Shown here: positions 45,007-55,592 of the stretch, piece by piece
How positions within the stretch are numbered: the stretch's first letter is position 1
Layout of the letters: the number at the start of each line of letters is the position of its first letter
Source: Rhodospirillales bacterium
GTDB lineage: Bacteria; Pseudomonadota; Alphaproteobacteria; Rhodospirillales; Defluviicoccaceae
NCBI GenBank assembly: GCA_016793925.1
Contig: JAEULH010000086.1
Coordinates: 1 to 64,000, forward strand
Length of the DNA stretch: 64,000 nucleotides
Direction: 5' to 3'
Position numbers and translations under genes: made by a program
The notes under the pieces: generated by a model
Database searches by the model: none
The model's input: the letters and a program-made list of their open reading frames with translations, nothing else
What the model was told of the DNA's origin: nothing

Positions 45007-45868
45007 GACGCATCAGCGGCGGGCGAATATTGCGCCAGCTCTCGACGCCGCTGTGTCCGGCCATGATTTCCTTCAGCCCGGCGCTGAGCGGATAGGCCGC
45101 GATCGCCCGGCGCACCGCGCTGAGCCGGGCCTGCACCGTATCCGCCGCTTTTGCCTCGCCGGTCCTATGGGCGGCGAGCACCTTGGCGCCGAGTTCGGCA
45201 GCGACGTTGCTGACCGCCGTGATGCAGCCCACGCCCCCTCCGCGCAGGAGCGGCAGGAGGCTCTCGTCGGAGCCGGCGAAGACCCGGAAGCCGGGGAAGG
45301 CGGCGGCGGTCTCGATCATGGCGGCGGTGTCGCCGGAGCTGTCCTTCATCCCGGCCACCGTTCCGGGATAGCGGGCGATCAGTCGCCCGATCAGGTCACG
45401 GCTCAACGGCACCGACGTCATCTGCGGGAAGTGGTAGAGGTAGACGCGCAGCCTCGCGTCCGCCACCCGCTCGATGACCTCGCTGAAGGCGGCGAACAAA
45501 CCATCGTCGCTGACGCCCTTGTAGTAGAACGACGGCAGGACGAGGACGCCGGCGACGCCGCGGCCGGTGGCATGGCGGCTGAGCGCCACCGTTTCGGGGA
45601 TCGAGCAGCAACCGGTACCCGGTATCAGGCTCGCGGCAGGAATCCCGGCACCGACCAGGCGATCGAGGATCTCGATCCGTTCCTCCCGGGAAAAGAGGTT
45701 GGCCTCGCCGGTCGTGCCCAGGATCGACAGCCCGTCGCAGCCGTGGGCAAGCAGCCAGCGGCAGTGCCTGGCGAAGAGCTCATGATCGGGCGCGAGGTCG
45801 TCGTGAAGCGGAGTCAACACGGCGGCGAAAACGCCGGTCGGGTCGGCGGCGGGAGCGGGAGCAGTCAT
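44933..45868 (-). CDS. DapA-superfamily (DHDPS/NAL) aldolase or dehydratase
   Basis: A 311-residue class I aldolase-fold enzyme. The substrate-carboxylate motif GTTGEANL is near residue 45, the Tyr of YLYHFPQM near 138 and the Schiff-base Lys of AGMKDSSGD near 165. The residues of the superfamily are present, but the neighbourhood has no other lysine-biosynthesis gene. DHDPS, N-acetylneuraminate lyase-type or keto-acid aldolase are all possible. The ATG at 45868 is supported by upstream GGCGAGG. It starts 13 bp after the YcgN stop and is cotranscribed with it. Confidence 0.88.
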   Translation of the reverse strand: MTAPAPAADPTGVFAAVLTPLHDDLAPDHELFARHCRWLLAHGCDGLSILGTTGEANLFSREERIEILDRLVGAGIPAASLIPGTGCCSIPETVALSRHATGRGVAGVLVLPSFYYKGVSDDGLFAAFSEVIERVADARLRVYLYHFPQMTSVPLSRDLIGRLIARYPGTVAGMKDSSGDTAAMIETAAAFPGFRVFAGSDESLLPLLRGGGVGCITAVSNVAAELGAKVLAAHRTGEAKAADTVQARLSAVRRAIAAYPLSAGLKEIMAGHSGVESWRNIRPPLMRLAAAEAAALASALDRLAFAPPPLA

Positions 45869-45881
45869 CTCGGCCTCGCCC

Positions 45882-46364
45882 TTACGCCGACCAGGTAACG
45901 ATGTGGTGCTCGAGAGGTCCCGCGCGCGACTCGGGCACCGCGCGGCCGCGCACCGAGGCGCCGACCCGGTGGACAAGCTCCGGATCGCCGGAAACCAGGT
46001 GATGCCACGACGGCAGGTCGCGACCTTCGGCCAGAAGGCGGTAGGCGCAACTCGACGGCAGCCAGGTCAAGGCGAGCACGGTCTCGGCAGTCAGCGCTTC
46101 GCAGTTCGGAACGTAGCGTCGGCGTTCGGCGTAGCGGGTGCAGCGACAGGTGCCGACATCGAGCAGGCGGCAAGCGACGTTGGTGTAGCTGATTTCGCCG
46201 GTGTAGCCGTCCTCGATTTTCTCGAGGCAGCACTTGCCACAGCCGTCGCACAGAGCCTCCCACTCCGCCCGGCTCATCTCGGCGAGGCCGCGCCGCTTCC
46301 AGTATTCAGGCTCGAGCGGCTCTGCCGTCGGGAGCTGCGGCACCTGTTCGTCGCGTGCGTCCAT
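45882..46364 (-). CDS. YcgN/UPF0260-family Cys-cluster protein
   Basis: A 160-residue protein with the characteristic Cys-rich core. [13 protein letters not shown] near residue 37, [18 protein letters not shown] near 60 and an upstream-downstream [21 protein letters not shown] region (read here in parts: [23 protein letters not shown]) match YcgN. These Cys probably bind iron or zinc. The function is not established. ATG at 46364 has GGGAG upstream; longer in-frame extension is Ala/Arg-rich and non-conserved. It is the first gene of the ycgN-dapA-ygjP-like operon. Confidence 0.9.
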   Translation of the reverse strand: MDARDEQVPQLPTAEPLEPEYWKRRGLAEMSRAEWEALCDGCGKCCLEKIEDGYTGEISYTNVACRLLDVGTCRCTRYAERRRYVPNCEALTAETVLALTWLPSSCAYRLLAEGRDLPSWHHLVSGDPELVHRVGASVRGRAVPESRAGPLEHHIVTWSA

Positions 46365-47029
46365 CGATCGTTCTCCCGCCCCGCCTGCCTTTTCGGCCGA
46401 CCTTTTGCTTTGCCATGGACCGCGACAGCCGCACCGGCCACGGTCGGCGTCCGCCTGACAGCCTGAACCCCCCACGAGGACTGTGCGCAAATTAAGACGA
46501 CGGCGTCAACAGCGCTGGCGCCCCGCCACGCCCCAGGCCCTCCCGACCGGTTTGCCGATCCGCCGCGTGCCTCGAACCCGCCAATTGCCGGTCCGCAGCG
46601 CGTGCCGGTCCGCCGCTTGCCGACCCGCCGCGCTCGCGCCGGTCGCGCCTGGCGCAGGACGATGCCGGCGCGGTTCATGCCTGGCGCGGGTTAACGCCGG
46701 CCGGCGCCGCTCGACGCTCGACGCTCGACGCTCGACGCTCGACGCTCGTGCTGCAAACAACGCCGGCACAGGTCAACGCGTGACGCGTTGCTGCGCAGGA
46801 CGATCCCGGCACAGATCGCCGCCCGGGGTCTGTCGCGGCGCCGGCAGGACATGCCGGACCGGCGCCGGCTTCGAACCATTCGAACCGGGCGAAAGACGAG
46901 AGGTTGGCCCGGAGCGGACGAAGGCCGGTTCGTCTTGTCGTTGCTCGCGTTTTTCGTCGTTGCGCGCGTTTCTTTGACGTGGCAGCGCGTTTCTTGTCGT
47001 TGTTCGCGCTTCTTGACGTGGCAACCGGC
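46365..47029. other. 665-bp repeat-rich intergenic region without a convincing gene
   Basis: Between ycgN and the lipoprotein gene there is no recognisable coding frame. The region holds the 7-bp tandem array described below. It also has two copies of GCGCAGGACGAT (46652-46663 and 46793-46804) and the palindrome AACGCGT-G-ACGCGTT (46775-46789). Two copies of CTTGTCGTTG (46934-46943 and 46993-47002) lie 59 bp apart in a T-rich patch. Open frames in it translate to Arg-rich repeats typical of non-coding GC-rich DNA. Confidence 0.6.
46708..46749. repeat. Six-copy tandem repeat of CGCTCGA
   Basis: Units of 7 bp start at 46708, 46715, 46722, 46729, 46736 and 46743. The first five are perfect and the last ends in T instead of A. 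It is a probable slippage-prone microsatellite in a gene-free region, with no reading frame associated. Confidence 0.9.
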
Positions 47030-47422
47030 TCAGCGTGCCGCCCCGGGCTCCTCCCCTCCCAGACGCAGGGCCTCGACGGTGAGCGCGATCGGCGCGGCGG
47101 GCCCTTCTCCCTTAACCTCTCCCTCCTCGATCCTTTCCGTCTCCTCGACCTCTGCCGGCGGCGGCGGCTCGAGCCGGATTGGCGTTCGCGCCGGCGCTTC
47201 GGTCCGCCGCGGCGAGGGGCCGTAATAGTTGACCAGCCGCCGGTCCGCGGTCGGATCGGGATCGCGCCGGCAGTCGCCGTCGGCAAGCGTCCGGTAGCAG
47301 TAGACCGGCTCGGCGTCGTAGACCGCGCGTTCGTACGCCGACTCGTAGCCACATCCGCTAAGACCGGAACCGGCCGCCAAGCCAGCCAGAAGCCCGAACC
47401 CCATCAGCCACCCGCGCACCAT
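47030..47422 (-). CDS. Small lipoprotein of unknown function
   Basis: A 130-residue protein with a lipoprotein signal: hydrophobic MGFGLLAGLAAGSG followed by lipobox LSGC, with acylated Cys near residue 24. The mature part has a CYRTLADGDCRRDPDP segment with two Cys near residues 42 and 50, then a Pro/Glu-rich tail (PPPPAEVEETERIEEG). I do not recognise a family. A TATAAT on the minus strand at 47464-47459 is 37 bp upstream. Probably an envelope protein. Confidence 0.78.
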   Translation of the reverse strand: MVRGWLMGFGLLAGLAAGSGLSGCGYESAYERAVYDAEPVYCYRTLADGDCRRDPDPTADRRLVNYYGPSPRRTEAPARTPIRLEPPPPAEVEETERIEEGEVKGEGPAAPIALTVEALRLGGEEPGAAR

Positions 47423-47458
47423 TCGGTTCCAACCGATCCATCATCCCGTCCCGCGTGT

Positions 47459-47482
47459 ATTATAGCAGAGATATCGTATAAT
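47459..47482. promoter_or_regulatory. Divergent TATAAT pair between lipoprotein and hisP-like genes
   Basis: An exact TATAAT on the plus strand (47477-47482) and another on the minus strand (47464-47459) face outward in an AT-rich patch. Neither has a strong -35 at the ideal distance, so activator-dependent or weak divergent promoters are possible. Confidence 0.4.
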
Positions 47483-47687
47483 GGTCGCATTATTTGCACA
47501 TCTCCGGTTGCCTCGCCGCCTCCCGCTGCGGGCCGGGCCTGCCCCCGGCATCCGCCGTCCGGCGCATCGAGCGAGGAGGGCCGGCCAATGCCTTGACTTC
47601 GGCCGCAACCGCAACCCAGACTGGCGCGCCGGGATAAGGGCGTAAGCAACCGAAGCACCCCGGGCAGCGATTGCGGGAGGACGACGC

Positions 47688-48464
47688 ATGGCCGAGGATG
47701 GCGCCGCCGCACTGGAAGTCGCCGAAATCCACAAAAGCTTCGGCTCTTTCGAAGTCCTGAAGGGCATCTCGCTCTCGGCCCGCGATGGCGACGTGATCTC
47801 GATGATCGGAGCCAGCGGCTCGGGCAAGAGCACGTTCTTGCGCTGCATCAATCTGCTCGAGAGCCCCGATCGCGGCGAAATCCGCCTGGCCGGCGAGACC
47901 ATCCGGTTGCGGCCGCGGCGCGGCGTCGGCCTCGTCGCCGCCGATCCGAAGCAGATCACGCGGATGCGGGCCCGCATGGGCTTCGTATTCCAAAGCTTCA
48001 ATCTCTGGTCGCACCTGACCATTCTCGGCAACGTCATCGAGGCGCCCATCCACGTCGCCGGGACGCCGCGCGCGGAAGCGGTCGAACGCGGGGAGGCGCT
48101 GCTCGCCAAGGTCGGGATCGCCGAGAAGCGCGACTTTTATCCCGCTCAGCTCTCCGGCGGCCAGCAGCAGCGCGCCGCCATCGCCCGGGCGCTGGCCATG
48201 GAGCCGGAGGTGATGCTGTTCGACGAGCCGACGTCGGCGCTCGATCCGGAGCTCGTCGGCGAAGTGCTTGGCGTCATGCGCGCGCTGGCCGAGGAAGGGC
48301 GGACGATGATCGTCGTCACCCACGAAATGCGCTTCGCCCGCGACGCCTCGACCCGGGTCGCCTACCTGCACGACGGCAGGATTATCGAGGAAGGGCCGCC
48401 GTCGCAGGTCTTCCAGTCGCCGCAGACCGAGCGCTGCCGCCAGTTCCTCGCCAGTCACTTGTAG
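47688..48464 (+). CDS. hisP: Polar amino-acid ABC transporter ATP-binding protein
   Basis: A 258-residue ATPase of the HisP/GlnQ family. Walker A is GASGSGKST near residue 43, the Q-loop VFQSFNLWSH follows near 97, the signature QLSGGQQQRAAIARALA near 155, and Walker B with MLFDEPTSALDPELVGEV near 180. The insertion between Walker A and the Q-loop (RPRRGVGLVAADPKQI) is typical of HisP of histidine/arginine/ornithine transporters. GGGAGG upstream supports ATG 47688. First of four genes, hisP-hisJ-hisQ-hisM. Confidence 0.92.
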   Translation: MAEDGAAALEVAEIHKSFGSFEVLKGISLSARDGDVISMIGASGSGKSTFLRCINLLESPDRGEIRLAGETIRLRPRRGVGLVAADPKQITRMRARMGFVFQSFNLWSHLTILGNVIEAPIHVAGTPRAEAVERGEALLAKVGIAEKRDFYPAQLSGGQQQRAAIARALAMEPEVMLFDEPTSALDPELVGEVLGVMRALAEEGRTMIVVTHEMRFARDASTRVAYLHDGRIIEEGPPSQVFQSPQTERCRQFLASHL

Positions 48465-48527
48465 GCGGGGCGAGGGGCGGCTATCGCCGGCGACCATGCC
48501 GGCAGGACCGAGAACAGGGAGAGCAAG

Positions 48528-49280
48528 ATGAGCCTCAAGACCGCCGCGCTTGCCGCCGTCGCCGCCATCGTTCTCTTGACGGCGTCGGGGCCGACCCGTG
48601 CCGAAACCCTGCGCATCGGCACCGAAGGGGCCTACCCGCCGTTCAACCAGATCGACCCGTCGGGCGAGCTCATCGGCTTCGACATCGACATCGCGCAGGC
48701 CCTCTGCGACAAGATGAATGTCGAGTGCGTGTTCGTCCGCCAGGATTGGGACGGCATCATCCCCGGCCTGCTCGCGCGCAAATACGACGCCATCGTCGCC
48801 AGCATGTCGATCACCGAGGATCGCCAGCAGGCGGTCGACTTTACCGACCCCTACTATTCGAACAAGCTGCGCTTCGTCGCCGCAAAGAACGCAAAGGTCG
48901 ATCCCGACAACCTGAAAGGCAAAGTCATCGGCGCGCAGCGGGCGACGATCAGCGCCAGCTACCTGGAGGATCACCCGTTCAAGGGCGCCAAGGTCAAGCT
49001 CTACGACACCCAGGAGAACGCCTACCTCGACCTCGCCTCCGGCCGGGTCGACGCGATTCTCGCCGACAGGCTGGTGAGCTACGACTGGCTGGAATCCGAC
49101 GCCGGCAAGAACTTCGCCTTCGTCGGCGAGCCCATCGACATCGGCGACAAGATCGGCATCGCGGTGCGCAAAGGCGATACCAAGCTGCTCGCCCGCCTGA
49201 ACGCGGCGCTGGCGGAGATCATCGCCGACGGCACCTACGAGGAGTTGAACGCCAAGTATTTTCCGTTCCCGATCTATTAA
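48528..49280 (+). CDS. hisJ: Periplasmic amino-acid-binding protein (HisJ/ArgT type)
   Basis: A 250-residue solute receptor. The signal peptide runs from MSLKTAALAAVAAIVLLTAS to a probable site after TRA at residue 25. The mature start RIGTEGAYPPFNQIDPSG and GFDIDIAQALCDKMNVEC are family landmarks. VKFD-like DWDGIIPGLLARKYDAIVAS follows near 70, and the Asp/Arg site YYSNKLRFVA near 120. The lysine/arginine/ornithine or histidine group fits, but the exact ligand is uncertain. GGGAG upstream supports the start. It follows hisP by 63 bp. Confidence 0.92.
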   Translation: MSLKTAALAAVAAIVLLTASGPTRAETLRIGTEGAYPPFNQIDPSGELIGFDIDIAQALCDKMNVECVFVRQDWDGIIPGLLARKYDAIVASMSITEDRQQAVDFTDPYYSNKLRFVAAKNAKVDPDNLKGKVIGAQRATISASYLEDHPFKGAKVKLYDTQENAYLDLASGRVDAILADRLVSYDWLESDAGKNFAFVGEPIDIGDKIGIAVRKGDTKLLARLNAALAEIIADGTYEELNAKYFPFPIY

Positions 49281-49352
49281 CGCCCTGCGCGATGTTCAGG
49301 TCGCACCCTTTGTGGTCCATTCGGTTCGCGTGTCGCGGCATTGAGGGGACGC

Positions 49353-49405
49353 GCCCCTCACCCGCCCGCCTTGCGGGCTGCCCCCTCCCACTGGAAGAGG
49401 GCACT
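49353..49405. repeat. Degenerate copy of the CCCTCACCC palindromic repeat
   Basis: CCCCTCACCC is followed by a CCCGCC...GCGGG internal stem and CCCTCCC...GAAGAGGG. It shares its 10-bp head and overall style with the 18744-18814 element but lacks the complementary end. It lies in the 133-bp gap between the hisJ-like and hisQ-like genes. Confidence 0.5.
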
Positions 49406-49413
49406 TCAACGCC

Positions 49414-50109
49414 ATGATCGACCTCGCCGGATTTGGCGATCAGTTGCTTCTCGGCGCCGCCATGACGGTGCAGCTTGCCGTGGCCGCGCTCATCGTCGGC
49501 CTCGTCCTCGGCCTCCTCGGCGCGACCGCTCGCCTCTCCGGGTTCGCCCCCGCCCGCGCGCTCGCCGGCGCCTACACCACGGTCGTTCGCGGGCTGCCGG
49601 AACTGATCGTCGTGCTGATCATCTACTTCGGCGCATCGCGCCTCTTGACGACCGCCGCGGCGGCCCTCGGCTACGACGGGTTCGTCGAACTGAGCCCGTT
49701 CGCGGCCGGCGTCATCGCCCTGGGGCTCACCTTCGGCGCCTACGCGACCGAGGTGTTCCGCGGCGCGATCCTGGCGATCCCAAAGGGACAGGTCGAAGCG
49801 GCGCACGCGTTCGGCATGGGCCGCTGGCTCACCTTCCGCCGGATCGTCCTGCCCCAGGTCTGGCGCATCGCCCTGCCCGGCCTCGGCAACCTGTTCCTCG
49901 TCCTGCTCAAGGACACTTCGCTGGTCTCGGTCATCGGTCTCGAGGAGTTGATGCGCAAGACGCAGATCGCGGTCGGTTTCACCCGTGCGCCGTTCACCTT
50001 CTACCTGACCGCCGCCGTGCTCTACCTGCTGATGACGATGATCGCCATGGCGGCGTTGCATCGCGGCGAGCGCGCCGCGGCCCGCGGCATGCCGCGTCTG
50101 CGCGGATGA
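49414..50109 (+). CDS. hisQ: Polar amino-acid ABC transporter permease, HisQ type
   Basis: A 231-residue inner-membrane permease with about five hydrophobic segments. The cytoplasmic EAA loop is EAAHAFGMGRWLTFRRIVLP near residue 129-148. RGLPELIVVLIIYFG near 55 is the conserved family segment. It precedes hisM by 7 bp, with which it forms the channel. It follows hisJ by 133 bp, a gap that contains a palindromic repeat. Confidence 0.92.
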   Translation: MIDLAGFGDQLLLGAAMTVQLAVAALIVGLVLGLLGATARLSGFAPARALAGAYTTVVRGLPELIVVLIIYFGASRLLTTAAAALGYDGFVELSPFAAGVIALGLTFGAYATEVFRGAILAIPKGQVEAAHAFGMGRWLTFRRIVLPQVWRIALPGLGNLFLVLLKDTSLVSVIGLEELMRKTQIAVGFTRAPFTFYLTAAVLYLLMTMIAMAALHRGERAAARGMPRLRG

Positions 50110-50116
50110 GGCGGCG

Positions 50117-50806
50117 ATGAATTTCGAAGTCATCGTCGCCAACCTGCCGAAGCTGCTCGAAGGCGCGGGCCTCACCCTCGAGCTTGTCGCTTTCGGCCTG
50201 GTCGGCGGCGCGGCGCTGGCGCTGCCGGCGGCGCTGATGCGCGTGTCGCCGCGCTGGTGGCTGTGGGCGCCGGCTTTCGCCTACATCTTCTTCTTCCGCG
50301 GCACGCCGCTGCTGGTCCAGATTTTTCTCGTCTATTACGGCCTCGGCCAATTCGAAGCTGTGCGCGACAGCGTCCTCTGGCCGATCCTGCGCGAGCCGTT
50401 CTGGTGCGCGATCATCGCCTTCGCGCTGAACACCGGCGCCTACACCGCCGAGATCCTCCGCGGGGCGATCCAGGCGGTGCCGGTGGGCGAAGTCGAAGCG
50501 GCGACGGCGTTCGGGATGTCGCGCACGCTGTCCTTGCGCCGCATCATCCTGCCGCGGGCGTTCCGCATCGCCTTGCCGGCCTACGGCAACGAGGTGATCC
50601 TGATGCTCAAGGGCAGCGCCCTGGCGAGCACCATCACGCTGCTCGATCTGACCGGGATGGCCCGGACGATCATCGCCAGGACCTACATGCCGGTGGAGAT
50701 CTTCCTCGCCGCCGCGCTCATCTACCTGGGCATGACCTTCGTCTTCGTTCAGCTCTACCGCCTCCTCGAGCGCCGCCTCAGCCGCCACGTCGTCGGCGCT
50801 CGGTGA
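50117..50806 (+). CDS. hisM: Polar amino-acid ABC transporter permease, HisM type
   Basis: A 229-residue permease with five hydrophobic segments. The EAA loop is EAATAFGMSRTLSLRRIILP near residue 127-146. FFRGTPLLVQIFLVYYG near 58 is the conserved segment of the family. It is translated 7 bp after hisQ and completes the transporter. No clear terminator follows. Confidence 0.92.
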   Translation: MNFEVIVANLPKLLEGAGLTLELVAFGLVGGAALALPAALMRVSPRWWLWAPAFAYIFFFRGTPLLVQIFLVYYGLGQFEAVRDSVLWPILREPFWCAIIAFALNTGAYTAEILRGAIQAVPVGEVEAATAFGMSRTLSLRRIILPRAFRIALPAYGNEVILMLKGSALASTITLLDLTGMARTIIARTYMPVEIFLAAALIYLGMTFVFVQLYRLLERRLSRHVVGAR

Positions 50807-50961
50807 TCATCCTGGCCTGACGCTTGCACTCACCGTTTGCATCTGCGTCACAGCCGCAACGAGAAGATGATCGCGATTCGCCGTCATGGTACAATCGGGA
50901 GCGATGCGAAAAGCATTCCGAAAGCCCTTAAAGAGGCTTCGTCCGACACTGGGAGGGCGCG

Positions 50962-51564
50962 ATGGGATACAAGCTGGAAGGCGATCTTCTCGAAGTCTGC
51001 GATTGCAAGGTTCTGTGTCCGTGTTGGATCGGCGAGGATCCCGATAACGGAACCTGCGATACATCGCTGGCCTACCACTTTCGCTCGGGCGTGATCGACG
51101 GGATCGACGTCTCCGGGCTCACGGTGGCCTCTGCGGCCAAGGTCCCCGGCAATGTCCTCGATGGCGGCTGGCGGCGCCAGTTGTTCGTCGATGCGAGAGC
51201 GAGCGACGACCAGATGACCGCCATCGTCGACGTCCTGACCGGGCAAAGAGGCGGACCGCTCGCCGATCTCGCCGCGCTCGTCGGCGAAGACCTGCCGCCG
51301 CAGCGCGCGGCCATCACCTTCGAGCTCGACGAAGGCAAGGGTACGCTGCAGGTCGGCGACCTGATCGAGGCCACGATGGAGCCGTACCGGGGGCCCACCG
51401 GTGTCGTGACGACGCTGAACGAGAGCATCTTTACGACGATCCCCGGCACCCCGGCGTACGTTTCCAAGGCCGAGACGTTCCGCCTGCGCAACGCCGATCT
51501 CGGCCTCGATGTCGACCTCAAGGGGCACAACGCGATCCAGGGCAGCTTCCGCTTCGAGTGCTGA
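50962..51564 (+). CDS. DUF1326-domain protein with N-terminal Cys cluster
   Basis: A 200-residue protein of the DUF1326 family. The hallmark is the N-terminal cluster EVCDCKVLCPCWIGEDPDNG with a later Cys (GTCDTSLAYHF), spaced as a metal-binding site. The rest is a mixed alpha/beta domain (FVDARASDDQMTAIVDVLTG). GGGAGG lies 5 nt before the ATG. The next gene encodes a DUF2182 membrane protein. The pair is often adjacent and presumably functions together, but the process is unknown. Confidence 0.9.
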   Translation: MGYKLEGDLLEVCDCKVLCPCWIGEDPDNGTCDTSLAYHFRSGVIDGIDVSGLTVASAAKVPGNVLDGGWRRQLFVDARASDDQMTAIVDVLTGQRGGPLADLAALVGEDLPPQRAAITFELDEGKGTLQVGDLIEATMEPYRGPTGVVTTLNESIFTTIPGTPAYVSKAETFRLRNADLGLDVDLKGHNAIQGSFRFEC

Positions 51565-51621
51565 CCCGGTGCGGCGCGACGACCCCGGCCCGCTTGCGTT
51601 CCGCCGAGGGTGAAAGCGGCC

Positions 51622-52434
51622 ATGCAGGCCATCCGCCACAAGGACGCGTTCGTTCTCGTGATGGGCGGACTGCTGGCTTTCGCCTGGCTCGTCCTGTGGT
51701 TGTGGGCGGGCAGCCCCTTCGGCCGTTACCTGGACCACGGCGACTGGACGAAAATCGGCTTTGCCGGCGCCCTGTGCGCGGCGATCCCCGCGGGCGACGC
51801 CGTGGTTCCGGCCGCCCTCTACGTCGGCGCCTGGCTGTTCATGATTGCGGCGATGATGCTGCCGACGACGCTGCCCCTGCTCGCAGTGTACCATCGCCTC
51901 ACGCAGCGCCGCCCCGATCGCTCCCTCCTGCTCGGGCTTGTCATCGCCGGCTACCTGTCGGCGTGGACGGGCTTCGGCCTTGCCGCGCATGCCGTCGACC
52001 TGGCCCTCCACCGCGTCGTCCTCGCCCTGCCGTGGCTCGCCCTCCACGGCTGGGTGATCGGCGCGGCGGTTATCGCCATCGCCGGACTGTTCCAGTTCAG
52101 CCCGCTCAAGCACCGCTGCCTGGAGAAGTGCCGGACGACGCTCTCCTTCGTCATCGAGCACTGGCAAGGCCGCCACGAACGCCGGCAGGCCTTTCGCATG
52201 GGCTGGCGCCATGGCGTCTTTTGCGTCGGCTGCTGCTGGGCGCTGATGCTGCTGATGTTCGTCGTCGGGACCGGCAGCGTCGGCTGGATGCTGCTCCTGG
52301 GCGCGGTCATGGCGATCGAGAAGAACATGCCGTGGGGCCGCCGCCTCACCGCCCCCCTCGGCATCGCCCTGATCGGCGGGTCGCTGGCGCTCGCCGCCTG
52401 GCACCTGGGGCAGCAGGCGGCGGTCGCCGGTTGA
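51622..52434 (+). CDS. DUF2182 predicted metal-binding integral membrane protein
   Basis: A 270-residue inner-membrane protein with about 6-7 hydrophobic segments. The family motif GAWLFMIAAMMLPTTLPLL is near residue 72-90, and LKHRCLEKCRTTL near 175 and FCVGCCWALMLLMFVVG near 200 carry the conserved Cys/His. GAGGGTG 9 nt before ATG 51622 makes this start better than an in-frame GTG at 51610. It lies 57 bp after the DUF1326 gene and is convergent with thiC. Confidence 0.9.
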   Translation: MQAIRHKDAFVLVMGGLLAFAWLVLWLWAGSPFGRYLDHGDWTKIGFAGALCAAIPAGDAVVPAALYVGAWLFMIAAMMLPTTLPLLAVYHRLTQRRPDRSLLLGLVIAGYLSAWTGFGLAAHAVDLALHRVVLALPWLALHGWVIGAAVIAIAGLFQFSPLKHRCLEKCRTTLSFVIEHWQGRHERRQAFRMGWRHGVFCVGCCWALMLLMFVVGTGSVGWMLLLGAVMAIEKNMPWGRRLTAPLGIALIGGSLALAAWHLGQQAAVAG

Positions 52435-52447
52435 TCTCAGGCCGCGA

Positions 52448-54511
<2,064 letters not shown>

Positions 54512-54574
54512 GAACGTCCGCCAGCATGCGCAGGTCAGAGCCGAAGCGTCAAGCGGACGACGCCCGCTTCGACC

Positions 54575-55414
54575 TCAGGTCGGCGAAATGTGAACAGCCT
54601 GCGTCGTCCGCTCGTCGGCCTTGACCGCGCCGGCGGCCGGGGCGATGTGCACCGACATCTCCGACGGGAACATCGTCCCGAATATTGTGGCGAACGACAC
54701 CTCCGCAGCATCCCGGCCGACGCCGATCCTGACGATGCCGTCGAGTGCGGCCTGTCGGGTCGCGTCGAACAGATACCAGCGGCCGGCGAGGTAGGCTTCG
54801 AACACGGCGTGAAAATCCGGCGGCTCGAGGCCGTAGGCGTAGCCGCTGACGAAGCGCGCGGGGATCCCCAGGGCGCGGCAGAAGGAGATGCCGAGATGGG
54901 CGAAGTCGCGGCAGACGCCGGCGCGCTCGGCCAGCGTGTCGTAGGCCGATGTCCCGGTATCGCTGGCGCCGCGCCGGTATTCGATGGTGTCGTAAATCCA
55001 GTTGCAGATCGCCGTGATCCGTTCATGACCCGGCGCCATCGCGGAGAATTCCTCCGTCGCCCAGCGGGCGAGCTTGTCGGAGGGGCAATAGCGGCTCGGG
55101 TAGAGGTGCGGCATGACGACGAACGGGACGTCGGCGGGCGGGACTTCCTCGATCGTCGCCGGGTCGGTGCTGTCGACGTCGAGTTCGACATCCGCGTCGT
55201 AGCGCACATGCAGATCGCCCTTGCCGGCCCTTAGCTTGGTGTAGCGATTGCCGCTTTCCGGCATTTCCCACGTGTCGATCGGGCAGTCGGGGGTAATGAC
55301 CAGGCTCTCGCGCAAGATCTTCTGCCGCTCGGTCCGCGCCGCCTCGATATTCAGGATCAGCGTCGAGGGGCCGGCGACGCTGTAGCCGAGGTTGCATCCC
55401 ACGTTGTAAATCAT
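54575..55414 (-). CDS. Transglutaminase-like cysteine peptidase-fold protein
   Basis: A 279-residue transglutaminase-family protein. The catalytic triad is visible: Cys in RAGVCRDFAHLGISFCRALG near residue 163, His in PDFHAVFEAYL near 198, and Asp in RWYLFDATRQAA near 213. The N-terminal beta domain (NLGYSVAGPSTLILNIEAA) is typical of bacterial members paired with circularly permuted ATP-grasp proteins, but no such partner is adjacent. ATG 55414 follows AGGGA by 9 nt and is preferred over ATG 55420 or more upstream starts. The biochemical role is unproven. Confidence 0.9.
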   Translation of the reverse strand: MIYNVGCNLGYSVAGPSTLILNIEAARTERQKILRESLVITPDCPIDTWEMPESGNRYTKLRAGKGDLHVRYDADVELDVDSTDPATIEEVPPADVPFVVMPHLYPSRYCPSDKLARWATEEFSAMAPGHERITAICNWIYDTIEYRRGASDTGTSAYDTLAERAGVCRDFAHLGISFCRALGIPARFVSGYAYGLEPPDFHAVFEAYLAGRWYLFDATRQAALDGIVRIGVGRDAAEVSFATIFGTMFPSEMSVHIAPAAGAVKADERTTQAVHISPT

Positions 55415-55592
55415 GTCCATCCGTCCCTGGGTCTGCCGACGGGCCGCCGGCGCGCTTGACGGCTGCCTTGTGCTTGGCGCCATCCCGCATGTCAACAGCA
55501 CGCCCGCAGCGGCCGTGCTGCCTCATAGGTTAGTCGCTGCAGCGGCGAGATCCTGTTTTTGGCGGGAATGCGAAACCGTCGTTTAGTGAACT

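Noticed and set aside
46675-47352. A 225-codon minus-strand frame through the repeat region.
   Set aside because: Arg/Ser/Pro-rich, contains translated tandem repeats, overlaps the better-supported lipoprotein gene in another frame.
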